Below, piece after piece: positions 11,877 to 24,399 of a stretch of 64,000 bases of DNA; positions within the stretch are counted from its first letter, which is position 1; every line of letters begins with the position of its first letter. The notes below the pieces were generated by a model. That model was not told the DNA's origin, did not search any database, and was given only the letters and a program-made list of their open reading frames with translations. Location: NCBI RefSeq assembly GCF_040412425.1, contig NC_089755.1:53099298-53163297 (forward strand), written 5' to 3'. The position numbers were made by a program, and so were the translations under genes. The DNA is from Macrobrachium rosenbergii (taxonomy: Eukaryota > Arthropoda > Malacostraca > Decapoda > Palaemonidae).

Positions 11877-13327
11877 AGGTAGAAAATCTTTGCTTCTTTT
11901 GAGTCACTCCCGCGTAGAGGTAGATGAAGATACGTCACTCACACGCAAATGATGGCAGAGTGGCAGCCATCTTACCTCGGGCAATCTCACGTTGTACCAG
12001 GGTAACAAAGCAACGAACAGGCAGCCGGAATTGCCTGATCAGGGGTCAGATATCGAAATGGAAGGTTCCAAAGAAAAATGTGAAATGTTCCAAACATAAA
12101 GCATGTTGCTTACATTCCGCTAGGGGTCTTTCCAGTACATTCTCTTCTGTGATAACTTCTGTTATGAAGGACAAATACTTTTAGGTTCTTGGTTTACTGA
12201 AATTGGCACGGAAAAGCTTTAGGCAGGTTTATCGGTGTTAATTAAGCCCATAATTACAAGCCTTTTTTTAAATAACTTTCTTCGCCTGTATAATAGGCTA
12301 TGGGTAGTGTTTTGAACATATTATTTGTCAGGGGTATTTAAAATTCAGTCGTGTCTGTTTCATGGTACATTACTCTGAGGCAGCAAATGAAAAAGGAAAA
12401 CAATACCAGTCCCATATATTTTTTTCAGAATTCTTCAATTTATATGTTAATTTTAGCTTATTAAATCATGATAAATCGAATATATACACACATAAAACAC
12501 ATCTGCATAAGCACAGTCATACATACACAAACACACATATACACATATATATATGCATATATATATGCATATATATATATATATATGAACATCTTACACT
12601 GTGCACCTTTATTTTTGCCTTCAACTGTGTATATTATCAGAGTTACGATCTGAGTCGGCGGTCTAGTTGCAAAATCTAGTGTTGTTTTAATTTGAACAAA
12701 CGTCCGTTATTTACCAAATTTTGGTGGTTTTATGACCAGGTCGATTTATTTACAAAGCATCTCGCCCGAGACAAGATGGCGTCAATCTTGGCCGTCACTG
12801 GCCACCAGCTCAGCTCGAGTAGGTCGCCTCTGTCCCATCCAAATCTATGTATGTCGGTGTCTGGTCTTGCACAGAACTCGGGATCAGAAGTTCTTCAATG
12901 TGATTTTGTTGCTTTTTTTATATCCGTGTAATTCAGGAGACCGGTAGCATCAGTCACTTGTATCGTAATGACGGTGTAAAGGTATGTTATTTATATTCTA
13001 GTAATAGTATAAAGACTCTTAAGTCATGTGGTGTCACTAGCCTAGTTGGCGATTCAATGACTGGATGATATGGAGTCGTCTGGCGTCGCGGAGCTCAATA
13101 GGAAAATGATACTACGCTTTTGTCCTAGCGAACACGTCATTGATCATTCTTATCTCCGTCATTTATTGAGCACCATTTTCATTAATCTATAAGCATTTTT
13201 TTTTTCTTTATAATAAAACCAGTTAAAGACCAATAACTTATCATTTGTAAGAATGAGTGACTCAGAATATTTAACCGCAATCTTCAGCACAGAGACGGTA
13301 CGAAGATTTGCTCTTTCTCTGTTAATT

Positions 13328-13330
<3 letters not shown>

Positions 13331-13403
<73 letters not shown>

Positions 13404-13511
13404 ACAGTCAGACGCACACACCCGAGCATGCAATAGTATCCTTCTCTTCCGAATGTCGGCCCCAAAAGTTATTACTCCTGAAAGGAGGAAAAAATGGAGT
13501 CACTCCAAAGG

Positions 13512-13567
<56 letters not shown>

Positions 13568-13661
13568 GTGAGCCACATCTCCCTGAAGGGAGCAACCAGG
13601 GAGGAAGAAAAAGACATCACACACATATTACTTTCCCAGACAGATGAAGATGCCGAGAATT

Positions 13662-13698
<37 letters not shown>
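13331..13698. repeat. Cluster of (CT)n and (GA)n microsatellites
   Basis: (CT)n at 13331-13400 and 13517-13565, then (GA)n at 13665-13698. The open frame spanning them is mostly repeat translation. Confidence 0.9.
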
Positions 13699-13699
<1 letters not shown>

Positions 13700-13824
13700 C
13701 AAGGTCGATATTTTCCATTTTCTCAATGTCAGAAAGAATTGTACTTAACGGCCTCTCATATTAGACCCCTATTCTTTACCGTAATGACCTTCTTGTACGA
13801 AGATATAAACCTTACATAGGAACA

Positions 13825-13884
13825 TACACGCGTACACACACACATACACGCGTACACACACACATACACGCGTACACACACACA
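13825..13884 (+). repeat. Three tandem 20-bp units rich in CA
   Basis: The unit ACACGCGTACACACACACAT is repeated three times, the last merging into (CA)n. Confidence 0.9.
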
Positions 13885-14481
13885 CACACACATACGCGCA
13901 CACAGTTTCATTTATTCCCGACCTCTCTCCCGAACGAATTTCGACATTTGGAGACGTACAGTAAGTGTTAATTTGGAAGTATATTACTCTTAGCTACTCA
14001 GATATACTGAGGGTTCTCAGATGCATCGGTGTATAAGCACAGCTTCTGTAGTTGTTTGTTTTCCGGTTCCCGGATAAATAAATTAATTCTTATATATATA
14101 TATATATATATAAATTATACATACATATATATATATATATATTATATATATATATATTTTTTTTTATTTATTTATTTATTCATGTGTGTATATGCATGTA
14201 TACAAATATATGTGTATATCTAATGTGTGTGCGCGAGTGTAGCTTTGAAGAAAATTTAAACATTTGTTCAAGTAATGAGAAATTCACACAAGTGTTTATT
14301 CTGGTTTGTGTGAAGGTCACCGCTGGGAATACTCATTAAAAATACTCATTTGCTGACATATTTATAAATGAACAGCTTTCAGTCCGAGAGCTAAGAATTT
14401 AGAGTTGTGTTAATATTCTTGTGGCGTCATAGACGACTGAATCTTGCTGTATTTAACTTTCTCTTTGTGAATAAACATTTG

Positions 14482-14857
14482 AGAATTCAGTTACAGGAAT
14501 TACGCGTTTAAGAATTCAGTTACAGGCATTGCACGTTTAAGGATTCAGTTACAGGAATTACAACAGGAATTGCACGTTTAAGAATTCAGTTACAGGAATT
14601 ACAACAGGAATTGCACGTTTAAGAATTCAGTTACAGGAATTGCACGTTTAAGAACTCAGTTATAGGAATTACAACAGGCATTGCACGTTTAACGATTCGG
14701 TTACAGGAATTGCACGTTTAAGAATCCAGTTACAGGAATTGCACGTTTAGGAATTCAGTTATAGGAATTAGAAAAGGAATTGCACGGTAAAGAATTCAGT
14801 TACAGGAATTACAAAAGGAATTGCACGTTAAAGAATTCAGTTACAGGAATGACACGT
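14482..14857 (+). repeat. 28-29-bp minisatellite with higher-order structure
   Basis: About a dozen tandem units of the form GAATTCAGTTACAGGAATT plus GCACGTTTAA. Some units carry an extra 13-14 bases (ACAACAGGAATTG or ACAAAAGGAATTG) giving a 42-base period. Units differ by a few substitutions. Confidence 0.9.
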
Positions 14858-14925
14858 TTTATAAAGAACAAAATGAATAATGAAGAAAAGTTAACGAAGA
14901 CTTATGATACCTTTTTACGAACTCC

Positions 14926-15220
14926 GAAGGGGTTAGTGCCATCAGGTCACCTCGCGCGGTGCACTGTAGGCGTTACTTAAGGTTCTTTGCAGCATACCTT
15001 CGGTCCCTAGCTGCAACCACTTTCATCCCCTTTACTGTACCTCTGTTCATAGTCTCCCTCTTCCATCTTACTTTCCTCAACCCTCTCCTAGCAGCTGCGA
15101 GGTTATCCTCCTGTTACGCCTTTCAGACCTCCTTAACGTCAATTTCCCTTTCAGGGCTGAATGACCTCATAGGTCCCAGTGCTCGGCCTTTGGCCTAAAA
15201 TTTGTATTCCGTTCCTTTCG
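14926..15220 (+). repeat. Interspersed repeat family B, copy 3
   Basis: Near full-length copy, with CACCTCGCGCGGTGCACTGT near its start and TGACCTCATAGGTCCCAGTG near its end. A small internal deletion removes the TAACAATTG block found in other copies. It follows the minisatellite at 14482-14857. Confidence 0.85.
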
Positions 15221-15350
15221 ACGAAAGAATCGATTAGCGTAAATAAGCGAATGCGTAGAATTTGACGGATGGCGAATAAAGTCGACGCAGGCAGGATGTA
15301 ACGCATGGATCCCGTCCGTCCTGTTTTACGTGTTTCGCATCTAATTATCT

Positions 15351-15352
<2 letters not shown>

Positions 15353-15389
<37 letters not shown>

Positions 15390-15737
15390 CCGGAGAAGTG
15401 ATCTCCCGCGATAAGAGAAACAAAGGTGCGCGAGAGAAAGAGCAAAACAAACAAACAAAAGTATACCATACAACCCAAGATACGAGAACGAAAGAGGGAG
15501 AGAGAACGCGAGGTCTTAGATTTCTCAGGGGACCCGAGAGAAACAAGTCAGCAAACAAAGAAGAAGAATTAGGAAGGGGGAAGGAAAGGGCAAAGAATGA
15601 GAGGGAATAAGGAATAAGAATAAGAATAAGAACAAGAAGGAATTTCATATCAACGGAGATAAGAAGAAGTAAGTGAGGTATTTTCAGACCATCCAAGGCG
15701 AGAAAAATTATTCATAAAAATACATGAAGAAATTGAA

Positions 15738-15801
<64 letters not shown>

Positions 15802-15820
15802 AAGAGAGAGAGAGAGGGAG
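15353..15820. repeat. (GA)n and (CT)n microsatellites
   Basis: (GA)n at 15353-15385. (CT)n at 15740-15800 is followed at once by a short GA run, forming an inverted pair. The purine-rich stretch between them also holds an (AATAAG)n-like run at 15607-15632. Confidence 0.9.
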
Positions 15821-16156
15821 AGAAATCTTTTACCTAATGAAGTCCTCTGTTGGCTTGTGCTACAAACATGGAGGAATGAGAAAAGAAACCCGAGTCAGCC
15901 CCATGAGTCACTGCTTCCTTCCGCTCGAAGAATGCGGAATAAACAGGAATAAAGAGCGCGCGAGCGCACCCACCCACACACACACAAACACACACACACA
16001 CATACACACTTTGCCTTTAATATACACGGCTCCTTGAGTCGCCATATATCCTCAATTGGTTTCATTTCCTCAATCGTCTTTCGCACTGGGCTCACTCTCG
16101 GTTCAATTGAAATATCCTCTCCGTCATTCTTCGGAGCGCTCCTGTGTCTTCTGTCT

Positions 16157-16621
16157 TCCTCCTCCTCCTCCTCCTCCTCCTCCCTTGATCCTTGCCCTTT
16201 CCCCCGTTTTTGGAATCTTTGCTCTTCTCACGTTCGCCTTCTCTATTCTCTTTTTTTTCTCTCTCTCTCGTCTCTTCTTTCTTCCTTTGGTTGCTCAGTT
16301 TTTCTCTTGTTTTGGTTGTTTATTTTTTATCTTCCTCCTCCTCCTCCTCCTCCTCCTCCTACTTCCTTTGGTCATTTTTTCCTATCCTCATCCTGCTCAC
16401 CATCCCTTTCTTCCTCCTGTCCTCTCCTCTTCCCTACTGTTGTTTCTTCCCTCCCCGTAATTTGATTTACCCTTCCCCTCCTCCTCCTCCTCCTCCTCCT
16501 CCTCCTCCTCCTCCTCCTCCTCCTCCTCCTCCTCCTTCTTCCCCTTCTCCTTCTCACCCTTCTCCTCCTCCCTCCCCCTCCTCCTCCTCCTCCTCCTCCT
16601 CCTCCTCCTCCTCCTCCTCCT
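16157..16621. repeat. (TCC)n repeats in a pyrimidine-rich tract
   Basis: TCC runs at about 16157-16182, 16333-16362, 16475-16534 and 16575-16621 within ~500 bases of strongly C/T-biased DNA. The Pro/Ser open frames here are repeat artefacts. Confidence 0.9.
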
Positions 16622-16904
16622 CTCATCTCTTTTCTTCCCATTGTTCTTCCTCTCCCCACCTAAAGCTTTCAGGGATCTTTAAAGGCGAAAGGACGGTAGT
16701 AGCGCTGTCTCCTCCTTTTTTTATTTTTTTATTTCTTTGTTTCTGGGAAAATCTGGACAAAAGAAGGTGTCAGCTAAAACTCGAAACAAAGTCGGAGGAA
16801 CCACGAAAACTTTCCCTGAAAGAATTATTACTGAAAAGACGTATCTGTGTTTCCGAAACGAGAGGGCAGGCTTCAACAGACAAAAACAAAATTTTCGTTG
16901 TGGC

Positions 16905-16962
16905 CTGTCCCAGGAGCAAGAGCCCGTGGTGGCACGAGGCCAGCTTAATCTACAATAACGAC
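16905..16962 (+). repeat. Short repeat family E, copy in + orientation
   Basis: CAGGAGCAAGAGCCCGTGGT then GGCACGAGGCCAGCTTAAT. The reverse complement of 21925-21985 carries the same block, and a weaker match lies near 5845-5885. Confidence 0.55.
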
Positions 16963-17217
16963 AGCCCCGTAGGGGGAGTGGGTAGCACCGTCAGTGCGCC
17001 TCGTGCGGGTGCACTGTAGGCATTATATTTCATATTCATATTCTCTTTCTCCCATCTTACTTTCAACCCTCTCCTAACAATTGATTCATAGTGCAACTGG
17101 GAAGTTCTCCTCCTTACACCTTTCAAACCTTTTACTGTCAATTTCAGTTTCAGCGCTGAATGACGTCATAGGTCCCAGCGCCGGGCCTTTGGCCGAAATT
17201 CTATATTCTGTTCTGTT
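16963..17217 (+). repeat. Interspersed repeat family B, copy 4 (internal deletion)
   Basis: The 5' block CCCCGTAGGGGGAGTGGGTA and the 3' block CGCTGAATGACGTCATAGGT are present. About 80 bases between the GCACTGTAGGCATTA and TTCATATTCTCTTTC blocks are missing. Family E repeat sequence lies immediately upstream. Confidence 0.85.
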
Positions 17218-17587
17218 CTCCAGGGACAACCGTCTGTTGTTATTCTCAACATACCTGTAGACATCCAGGGTGACTAATGGCTTATGAATAAGACCTCTCG
17301 ATTAGTGACCTCTTACAGTCCTTCGTTAATGATTAACAGAATTATTGATAATGATGATGATAATGATTAGTAGATGATGGATGGGGCAGCGACGGGTGTC
17401 ATGTTTTTCTTCGAAGTCGCACCTTAGAAGAGGAAGTGGTTCCTGGTATGATAATGATAAAATGAAGAAGAAGAATGAGTTTTTGTCTGTTGACGCACCC
17501 ATGAGTTTTAATGTCTGCACCTCAGTTCTTCTGAATGGTAACTGAGTTACGCAGAAATTTAGTGACATATGAATTATTATTATTATT

Positions 17588-17754
17588 GGAGAAGCAAATC
17601 CACAGTTATGTATTTGTACATATATTTAAAGATATATCAATATAGATAGCTTTCGGGAACTTGAAAGGGGGAACCGAACAGGTTCCCGAAAGCTATCTAT
17701 ATTGATTTATATTTAAATATATGTACAAATACATAACTGTGGATTTGCTTCTCC
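17588..17754. mobile_element. Second long palindromic element
   Basis: Arms of about 75 bases (17588-17665 and 17679-17754) are nearly perfect reverse complements. Outer ends are GGAGAAGCAAATCCACAG and its complement; inner ends are GATAGCTTTCGGGAAC and its complement. (ATT)n tracts lie on both sides. It is related to the element at 1714-1882 but lacks the CTGATGA motif. Confidence 0.7.
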
Positions 17755-17786
17755 ATTTTAAGACTCATGCTGCTATTTTTTTATTA

Positions 17787-17818
<32 letters not shown>

Positions 17819-18081
17819 CATTATTTATGAAACATTTTGAGATAGCCGTCCTTAGCGCAAGAGTAAACCCTGTAAATTTTGGGAGTCAGTTTATTCTGGA
17901 TTCCTACAAAAAAAAAAAAAAATAAAAAATAAAATAAAAAAAAGAATCCTCTGCGGTCCAGTGTATCAGGATATTCCGCGCGATCGCTGATCGATCTTTA
18001 TCGTTTAAATTGCTAACTTTAGAATGCGTCCAGTTCTTCGTCATCCTCTGGGTATTTTCCCGGTCTCCTCATCTGGAAAAA

Positions 18082-18400
18082 CCCCGGAGGAGGGCTAGTA
18101 CCGTCAGTGCACCTCATGCGGTGCACTGTCGGCATTACTTAAGGTTCTTTGCAGCGTGCCTTGGGCCTCTAGCTGCAACCCCTTTCGTTCCTTTTACTGT
18201 ACATCCCTTCATATTCTCTTTCTTCCATCTTACTTTCCTCCACCCTCTTCTAACAATTGATTCATAGTGCAAATTGCGAAGTTTTCCTCCTGTTACACCT
18301 TTCAAACCTTTTACTGTCAATTTCCGTTTCAGCGCTGAATGACCTCATAGGTCCCAGTGCTTGGCCTTTGGCCCAAATTCTATATCCAGTTCAATTCAAT
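18082..18400 (+). repeat. Interspersed repeat family B, copy 5
   Basis: Near full-length copy from CCCCGGAGGAGGGCTAGTAC to GGCCCAAATTCTATATCCAG. It has the internal TAACAATTGATTCATAGTGC block intact. Confidence 0.85.
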
Positions 18401-18741
18401 CACCTTAAAAAGTAAATAGATAAATAAATGAATAAATAAATACCAGCTGATTTCTGCAGGCCTCTCTGCCTGATGTCGTGTTGACCTTTATCTTACAAGT
18501 CAGCCATTCATTGCGTTTTACAAATATGTCTGAATGAATTAACCGCATATGTGTTAAGGATACTTAGCGCTCTAACCGGTGACGCGTGATAAATTGAGGG
18601 GACCTTTGAAAGCATCATTCATCGTTTGTTTGTTTGACCCTCCAAGTTCGGCCAATCTTTACAAAACTTTAGGCCTTGAGAAACCCAAGAGTGGTATAAA
18701 GTTATTCAGAAGTCCCCTCCTGCATCGTAATTGAATAAGCG

Positions 18742-18778
<37 letters not shown>

Positions 18779-19426
18779 GCCTAAACTCAAATTTCACGTA
18801 CTTTTGCTTTCCTCTCATTTTCCACCAGTGTCTCTGCAGCAATGATTGGCTTATGTGTGACATGATAATGCGGAGAGTAACAATATCTGGTTCATGGCCA
18901 ATGACGCAACTACTGGATATGATTAACAAATACAATCAGCATTCGCGTATTGCGTAAACTATCATGGAAGACAGTTCGTAGACAGTTGATCACATTCAGT
19001 GGAATTTGAAGAATTTTATAGGTTTTTTATATCACCTTAAAAAATCATTCAAACGAACTAGTTCGGTTTGGTAGTCTGTCCTAAAAAATGTAGCATTTAA
19101 ACGAATTAGTTATCGATAACAAATAGTTCTTATTTAGACGCAACGTGCCACCACAGAAATTGCCACTCACCTTCCATTTGTTTATCTCAGTATTTAAAAC
19201 GAATGACTGACGATGGTAGCGACTATTTTTTATCAGTCAAGGCGTTGCTTGCATGTTTGGTAACGCGGCTGCGTAGTAGCGCCTGACTGAGTCTTCGAGA
19301 AGAATCTTCTGAGCAGGAAAGGTTTACCCTCAGGCAGGATCAAGACTGTCGGCTGCCGTCTTGCATGTTATGCCTACAGACAGGAGACGGGTCTTAGGGT
19401 TTTGCCTCTGCTTCTCATTTGGTGGG

Positions 19427-19538
<112 letters not shown>

Positions 19539-20054
19539 TCAACTCATGTCTTTCCTGTGTTTTTCCTTCCACAAATCTCTACTAGTTTCCAGACAGGCAG
19601 GTCTTGGGTTTTCTCACTCTTCTGGTGCCCAGAGAAGTCCAGCTGACACTACTACGTAACGTTCTCCCAGGAATTGTGTGAAGGACATGTCCAAGCCATC
19701 TCCATCACCCTTTCATCACTATTTGAGTTATATATCAAACTTCCGTCATTGCTATTATGGTATCGTTTCTCACTCTCTGACCTGCCACCGGATTCGTAAT
19801 GTTCTCTTTGAAACATTACTTTCAAATCGACGGAATCTTTTAGATACAGTTTCAGAGTCATGCCACGATCCATGTCCGTATATAGATCGTACTAGAGTCA
19901 TGTATCGTCTGTTCAATTTGTTTGATTTCCAAATGTTGTTCAAGCCGTCCATCGTTTGATTTGTTTTTTTTTTATTCATGCACTAGATTCTAACTCAGGA
20001 GAACCTGTATCGGATATCATTGTTCCTAGATATTTGTATTATTCGTCTCCATTC

Positions 20055-20056
<2 letters not shown>

Positions 20057-20124
<68 letters not shown>
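20057..20124. repeat. (TA)n microsatellite
   Basis: About 34 TA units. Confidence 0.95.
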
Positions 20125-20132
<8 letters not shown>

Positions 20133-20596
20133 ATATATAGTATAATATAAATTACGCAATGTTATGACAGCGTTGGGTGGGTGTGTCAAGGTTATGGCAT
20201 GCAGGAACTTTCCGCTTCTGTGGTATATACAGACATATATATATGTGTATATATATACTGTATATTTGTATGTGAAATATCCAAAATTTGTCCAAAGGAC
20301 TCCTCTTCCTTAGCTGATATCCTGACCTTAAAACATGACCCCATGGACTTGAATGTATGCAAGCGAACTTTTTTTTATTGGCCCTTGGAACCTCTCGACC
20401 ACCCTTGAGAGCTTTCGTGTTCTGAATGTACTTTATATAGCTTCAGTCAAGAGGAAATAGTCATGAGAGACACTTGAACCCGAAAATTTATTGGGCTCAT
20501 CTATCAAAGACTCTCTTGTCGACATGACAGTTCGAACAGTAGGCTGACTTCCTTGCTTTACTGCAGATTGTAAAATCCACAAACAGTTTAGTGTTT

Positions 20597-20642
20597 TCTT
20601 CTTCTTCTTCTTCTTCTTCTTCTTCTTCTTCTTCTTCTTCTT
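20597..20642. repeat. (TTC)n microsatellite
   Basis: About 15 pure TTC units. Confidence 0.95.
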
Positions 20643-20643
20643 G

Positions 20644-23217
20644 TTTTGAAAGCGCAGTCTGCGCCCGTTGAACTTGTAGTATGTTGTGACGCCGCTTTGT
20701 CACTAATGAATCAATCAAGAAGTGCAGCAGGTCGCGTCGTAACGCCGTCACAAAACATATTCTTTTCCCCTATTGCAAAGCATGACAGAATCCTAACAAC
20801 CACATCCCAAACAATTTTGCTTTGGATCAACTTCCTTGGCGCGCCTCTTCCAACGGAGAGCGCTCCGTTATTTCCTGAGTCTATCAAATTCATCAACAGT
20901 TTACAAGAAAGGCGGGAAAGCGCGCCACCAATTAAGAAAGGTGCAGATCAATAAGACTTCAGCGGGGAAGTCACGCTATGCAGCGTCTCCGAAGGTGCAC
21001 AGGGATTTTGCTCTTTATTTACCCTGCAGAAGCCGTAATGGTGAAGAGGCAATTAAATTCTTAACACCCAGTTGGTTTGATATATTGCCTCAGGTTAATG
21101 CGCCTCAGCTCTCGGCAGCATTACGCCTCGCGCCGAAAGAACAAATGGGTCCATTCATTTGTTCTGAAGCTGTTTTTGTTTTGGATGTGGAGCTTCACTG
21201 AAGAGTTATAGCGAGAAAGTGAGAATGAAAGGCTCGCGGGAGAAAGATTAGGAAGGAAATTATGTTCCGTTGCCTTCGTTTTTTGTGTTAATATGTGTGT
21301 ACGTGTGAATTATGTAATATATTACATCCCTTTGAAAATTTGTCTTTCGTGTAAGGAATACTACTAATTGATCGATTGTTCAGTACAGAATTATTTGGCA
21401 AATTATGTAACCAAATCCCCCTGAAAATGTACGTCAGTACATCTCGCTGTAGGCAGCATGGAATAAAGCCAGTTACCAGCAGATTGAGGAGTGACGTTGA
21501 TATTCCGGTGGAAAAAAAATGGGACATGCCCATATCCGGTACAGTATTTCCGTTAGTGCCCGCACTTTAGTAATAAGTTCGTGCTAATTGTGCAAAGCGT
21601 CAGCGTGTGTAACTCGCCGGGGTATCATAGTACCACGCGCCATAGTACCACACTGCCCAGTATATTTATGTTTGAGTTTAGCTCTTGTGTAAATATTACT
21701 CTACTTATCTTTATTATGTTTTTTTCTTGTTTTCGCTCATGGATGTTCTGTTCTTTGAAAATTAGCTTGGCAATCTAATGACCTTTCCGCCAAATCCCTA
21801 ATGAATTTGAGCTCTGGTTGAATAATATTGCTAATTGTTTCGTTTTTATGGTGGCTTAAAGAGAAGGGCACCAAGAGTGTATCCAAAGTGTATATCCAAA
21901 GTGTACCCAGCTCTCGTGTTGTTGATGATGGGTGAGCTGGCCTTATGCCAGCAAGGGCTCTTGCTCCTGTAGCAGCTCGCAGTGGAAAAAAGCGTAAGTA
22001 TGAGCAGCGTACAATTAGTACTGCAGCTGTCATAACCGGTCAGGAGTGACGTGTGCGACTTGAAGACTCTGATCGCCAACGACTTATGAAACAGAGCGTA
22101 TTGAAGAGGACACTGATGGCTTTGTGTTTTTTTTTTTTTTTTTAAATAGTCATTCAAGACCTTTTCTTTTATGTTTGCTTAAAGACTTTTGTTTTTAAGC
22201 CAGTTTGTTTATATGGTTTGAAACATTTGCATGAAACTAAGCGAGAAGAATAACAATCCAAGGACATGGACACAAGTAATAACAGTTTATGTGCAAATAT
22301 ATTTTCAAATAAACAGGAAACGTATAATAACAGTTTTCCTGTCGAGACTGACCCAGTAAAGCTACCCATGCACGTGACTGTGATGTGAAAGAAGAAAATC
22401 TTTTATGGCTGAAGTCTCCAGATTTTATTCTCAGTCAATAATCATCGAACGTACCGGGATAGTTGCTTTGGAATTCTCTTTCTGCTTCAGTATTCCCCGA
22501 CTCATAACCTATCCTTGTTCCTTCCGTATTCGTCTTCCTCTGGATTGGGCTGGATGACGGTATTGGAATTCCCATTCGAGACATGCCATGGAGGCATTCC
22601 ACGCGCTCATAACGTACAACTGAATCGAAGTGTGTTAGGCTCATTTTTTTCATTATCATTACCACCCTTTGAACCGGGGACAAAATAATATATAAGTTAT
22701 CAGCATCGTCAGTCAATCGAATTGCTTTTAAAAACAGCTTTAAAGGTAGTCTGTGTAACTCGAAGAGCATTGCGCACTGTTATGGAAGAGGGTCAGCGGC
22801 CTCCTGAAAGCGTGTTCAACTGGCAGCTGCGAACACTTGTGGCCTCAACAACAACGGAGCGTTTGATTTGTAGCGACAATAATGAGGCGATCTGAGGTGT
22901 TCTTTCATTTTCAGAGAATAACATCAATATTCCCTGACTCCTCTGCCTCCTCGGGCCTCATTGTGATCCACAGCCAATCACACCAGACTCCTAAGGTCTG
23001 TTGCAGGTTTTTAGGTACTAATTTTTGGAATGAGGTTGCTAGACCGTGTCCATAAGCTGGCCACAAGAGCTTATGTGCTGACGTCTGGCTCTACTTGGTT
23101 GTCCAGGTATAGACCGGACTCGGTGTTACTTTACTTTATTAATATGTAGGAAGGCCGATGTGACAGGCAGGCGGATGTCTTCGTATTGCCTAGTACTAAT
23201 AAACACCTAAAAACAAA

Positions 23218-23219
<2 letters not shown>
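20644..23219. other. Unassigned low-repeat stretch
   Basis: No long microsatellites and no recognisable gene. The open frame at 20836-21201 (121 codons, starting MARLFQRRALRYF) has no motif I know and no matching exon structure. Only the family E repeat at 21925-21985 is identifiable. Confidence 0.5.
21925..21985 (-). repeat. Short repeat family E, copy in - orientation
   Basis: On the minus strand: ACAGGAGCAAGAGCCCTTGC then TGGCATAAGGCCAGCTC, matching the copy at 16905-16962. Confidence 0.55.

Positions 23220-23293
<74 letters not shown>
23220..23293. repeat. (CT)n microsatellite
   Basis: About 37 CT units. Shorter (GA)n and (CT)n tracts follow at 23472-23491 and 23853-23903. Confidence 0.95.
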
Positions 23294-23296
<3 letters not shown>

Positions 23297-23847
23297 TCTC
23301 TCGAAAAAATGGGAAAAGTTTAAAAGTACAACAAATCATCGGGAAATTCCATGGTTTCATTATTATTATATTGAAGATTACAGTGAGTTTAGTACCATTG
23401 ATTTTATAAATCGATTATTATTATTTTAATTGTTATTATTATTCATAAAATACCATCGGTTGGTATTTTATGAGAGAGAGAGAGAGAGAGATCGCATAGG
23501 GTCTTACTCCCGTTCATTCATAAAATGGAAAGATTTGCATATTGTGCTTCCGAGCATATCTCGCTTCATTGCATTTCAGTTAAAATTTGACTTTTATAAA
23601 TAAATAAATAAATAAATAAGTCCTGTAAACTGCAATTACTCGGCTGTCACGGCAAATTTGACTCTGTATCAACTATTACCAGCCTCCACGCGTTACTATT
23701 ATTACTATTGTGGTAGACCATTCACTCTGAGTCACAAAAAGTCTAATAAGATTTGATGCACTCATTTTGGTTATGTTTAAATATAACTGTAACGAGGTTT
23801 TACGAAGGATGAGTGAAAGAGAAAGATTGACAATTGATCAGTCTGAT

Positions 23848-23905
<58 letters not shown>

Positions 23906-24340
23906 TCCTTAGGAAAACAATGGGGAACGACTAGCTTGAATTGTAATTTTCAGTATTGATATCGGTGAGTCAAGTACACTAAACGAACACTCATAATTAT
24001 TCAATATTTCGATACTCTCTGATGCCTTTTAACTCAGTGATTTTTACCGCTATGTATATTTCGCGGCAGTCGCAGTAAGAAACATCTGGTTTCCGTTAGA
24101 GGTGCGAATGGAAAGGTTGTCATTTAGAAATTTGCCGTCAGTTGCCTACCTAAGGAATCTGCGCTCCTGAATTGCTTATTAATAATGCAAGAACGCCAGC
24201 AATGATGTATATAACGATGAATCATCGTGGGTAAAAGTGTCTCTTATTGATATTGCATTTTGACCTTTTTGAGAGATAGAGAGCGTGAGAGTTTTTGTTG
24301 GATGATCAGTCACGGGCTCTTGCTGTGGCCATCTCTTTAA

Positions 24341-24341
24341 T

Positions 24342-24385
<44 letters not shown>

Positions 24386-24398
24386 GAGAGAGAGAGAG
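24341..24398. repeat. (AC)n with following (GA)n
   Basis: About 19 AC units, then AGAAAGAGAGAG. Confidence 0.95.
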
Positions 24399-24399
24399 T

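Noticed and set aside
16192..17019. 275-codon + strand open frame rich in Pro and Ser
   Set aside because: Most of it is TCC/CT repeat. The rest runs through repeat families E and B, so it is not a gene.
20836..21201. 121-codon open frame MARLFQRRALRYF...
   Set aside because: No recognisable motif, no supporting exon structure, and composition like its surroundings.
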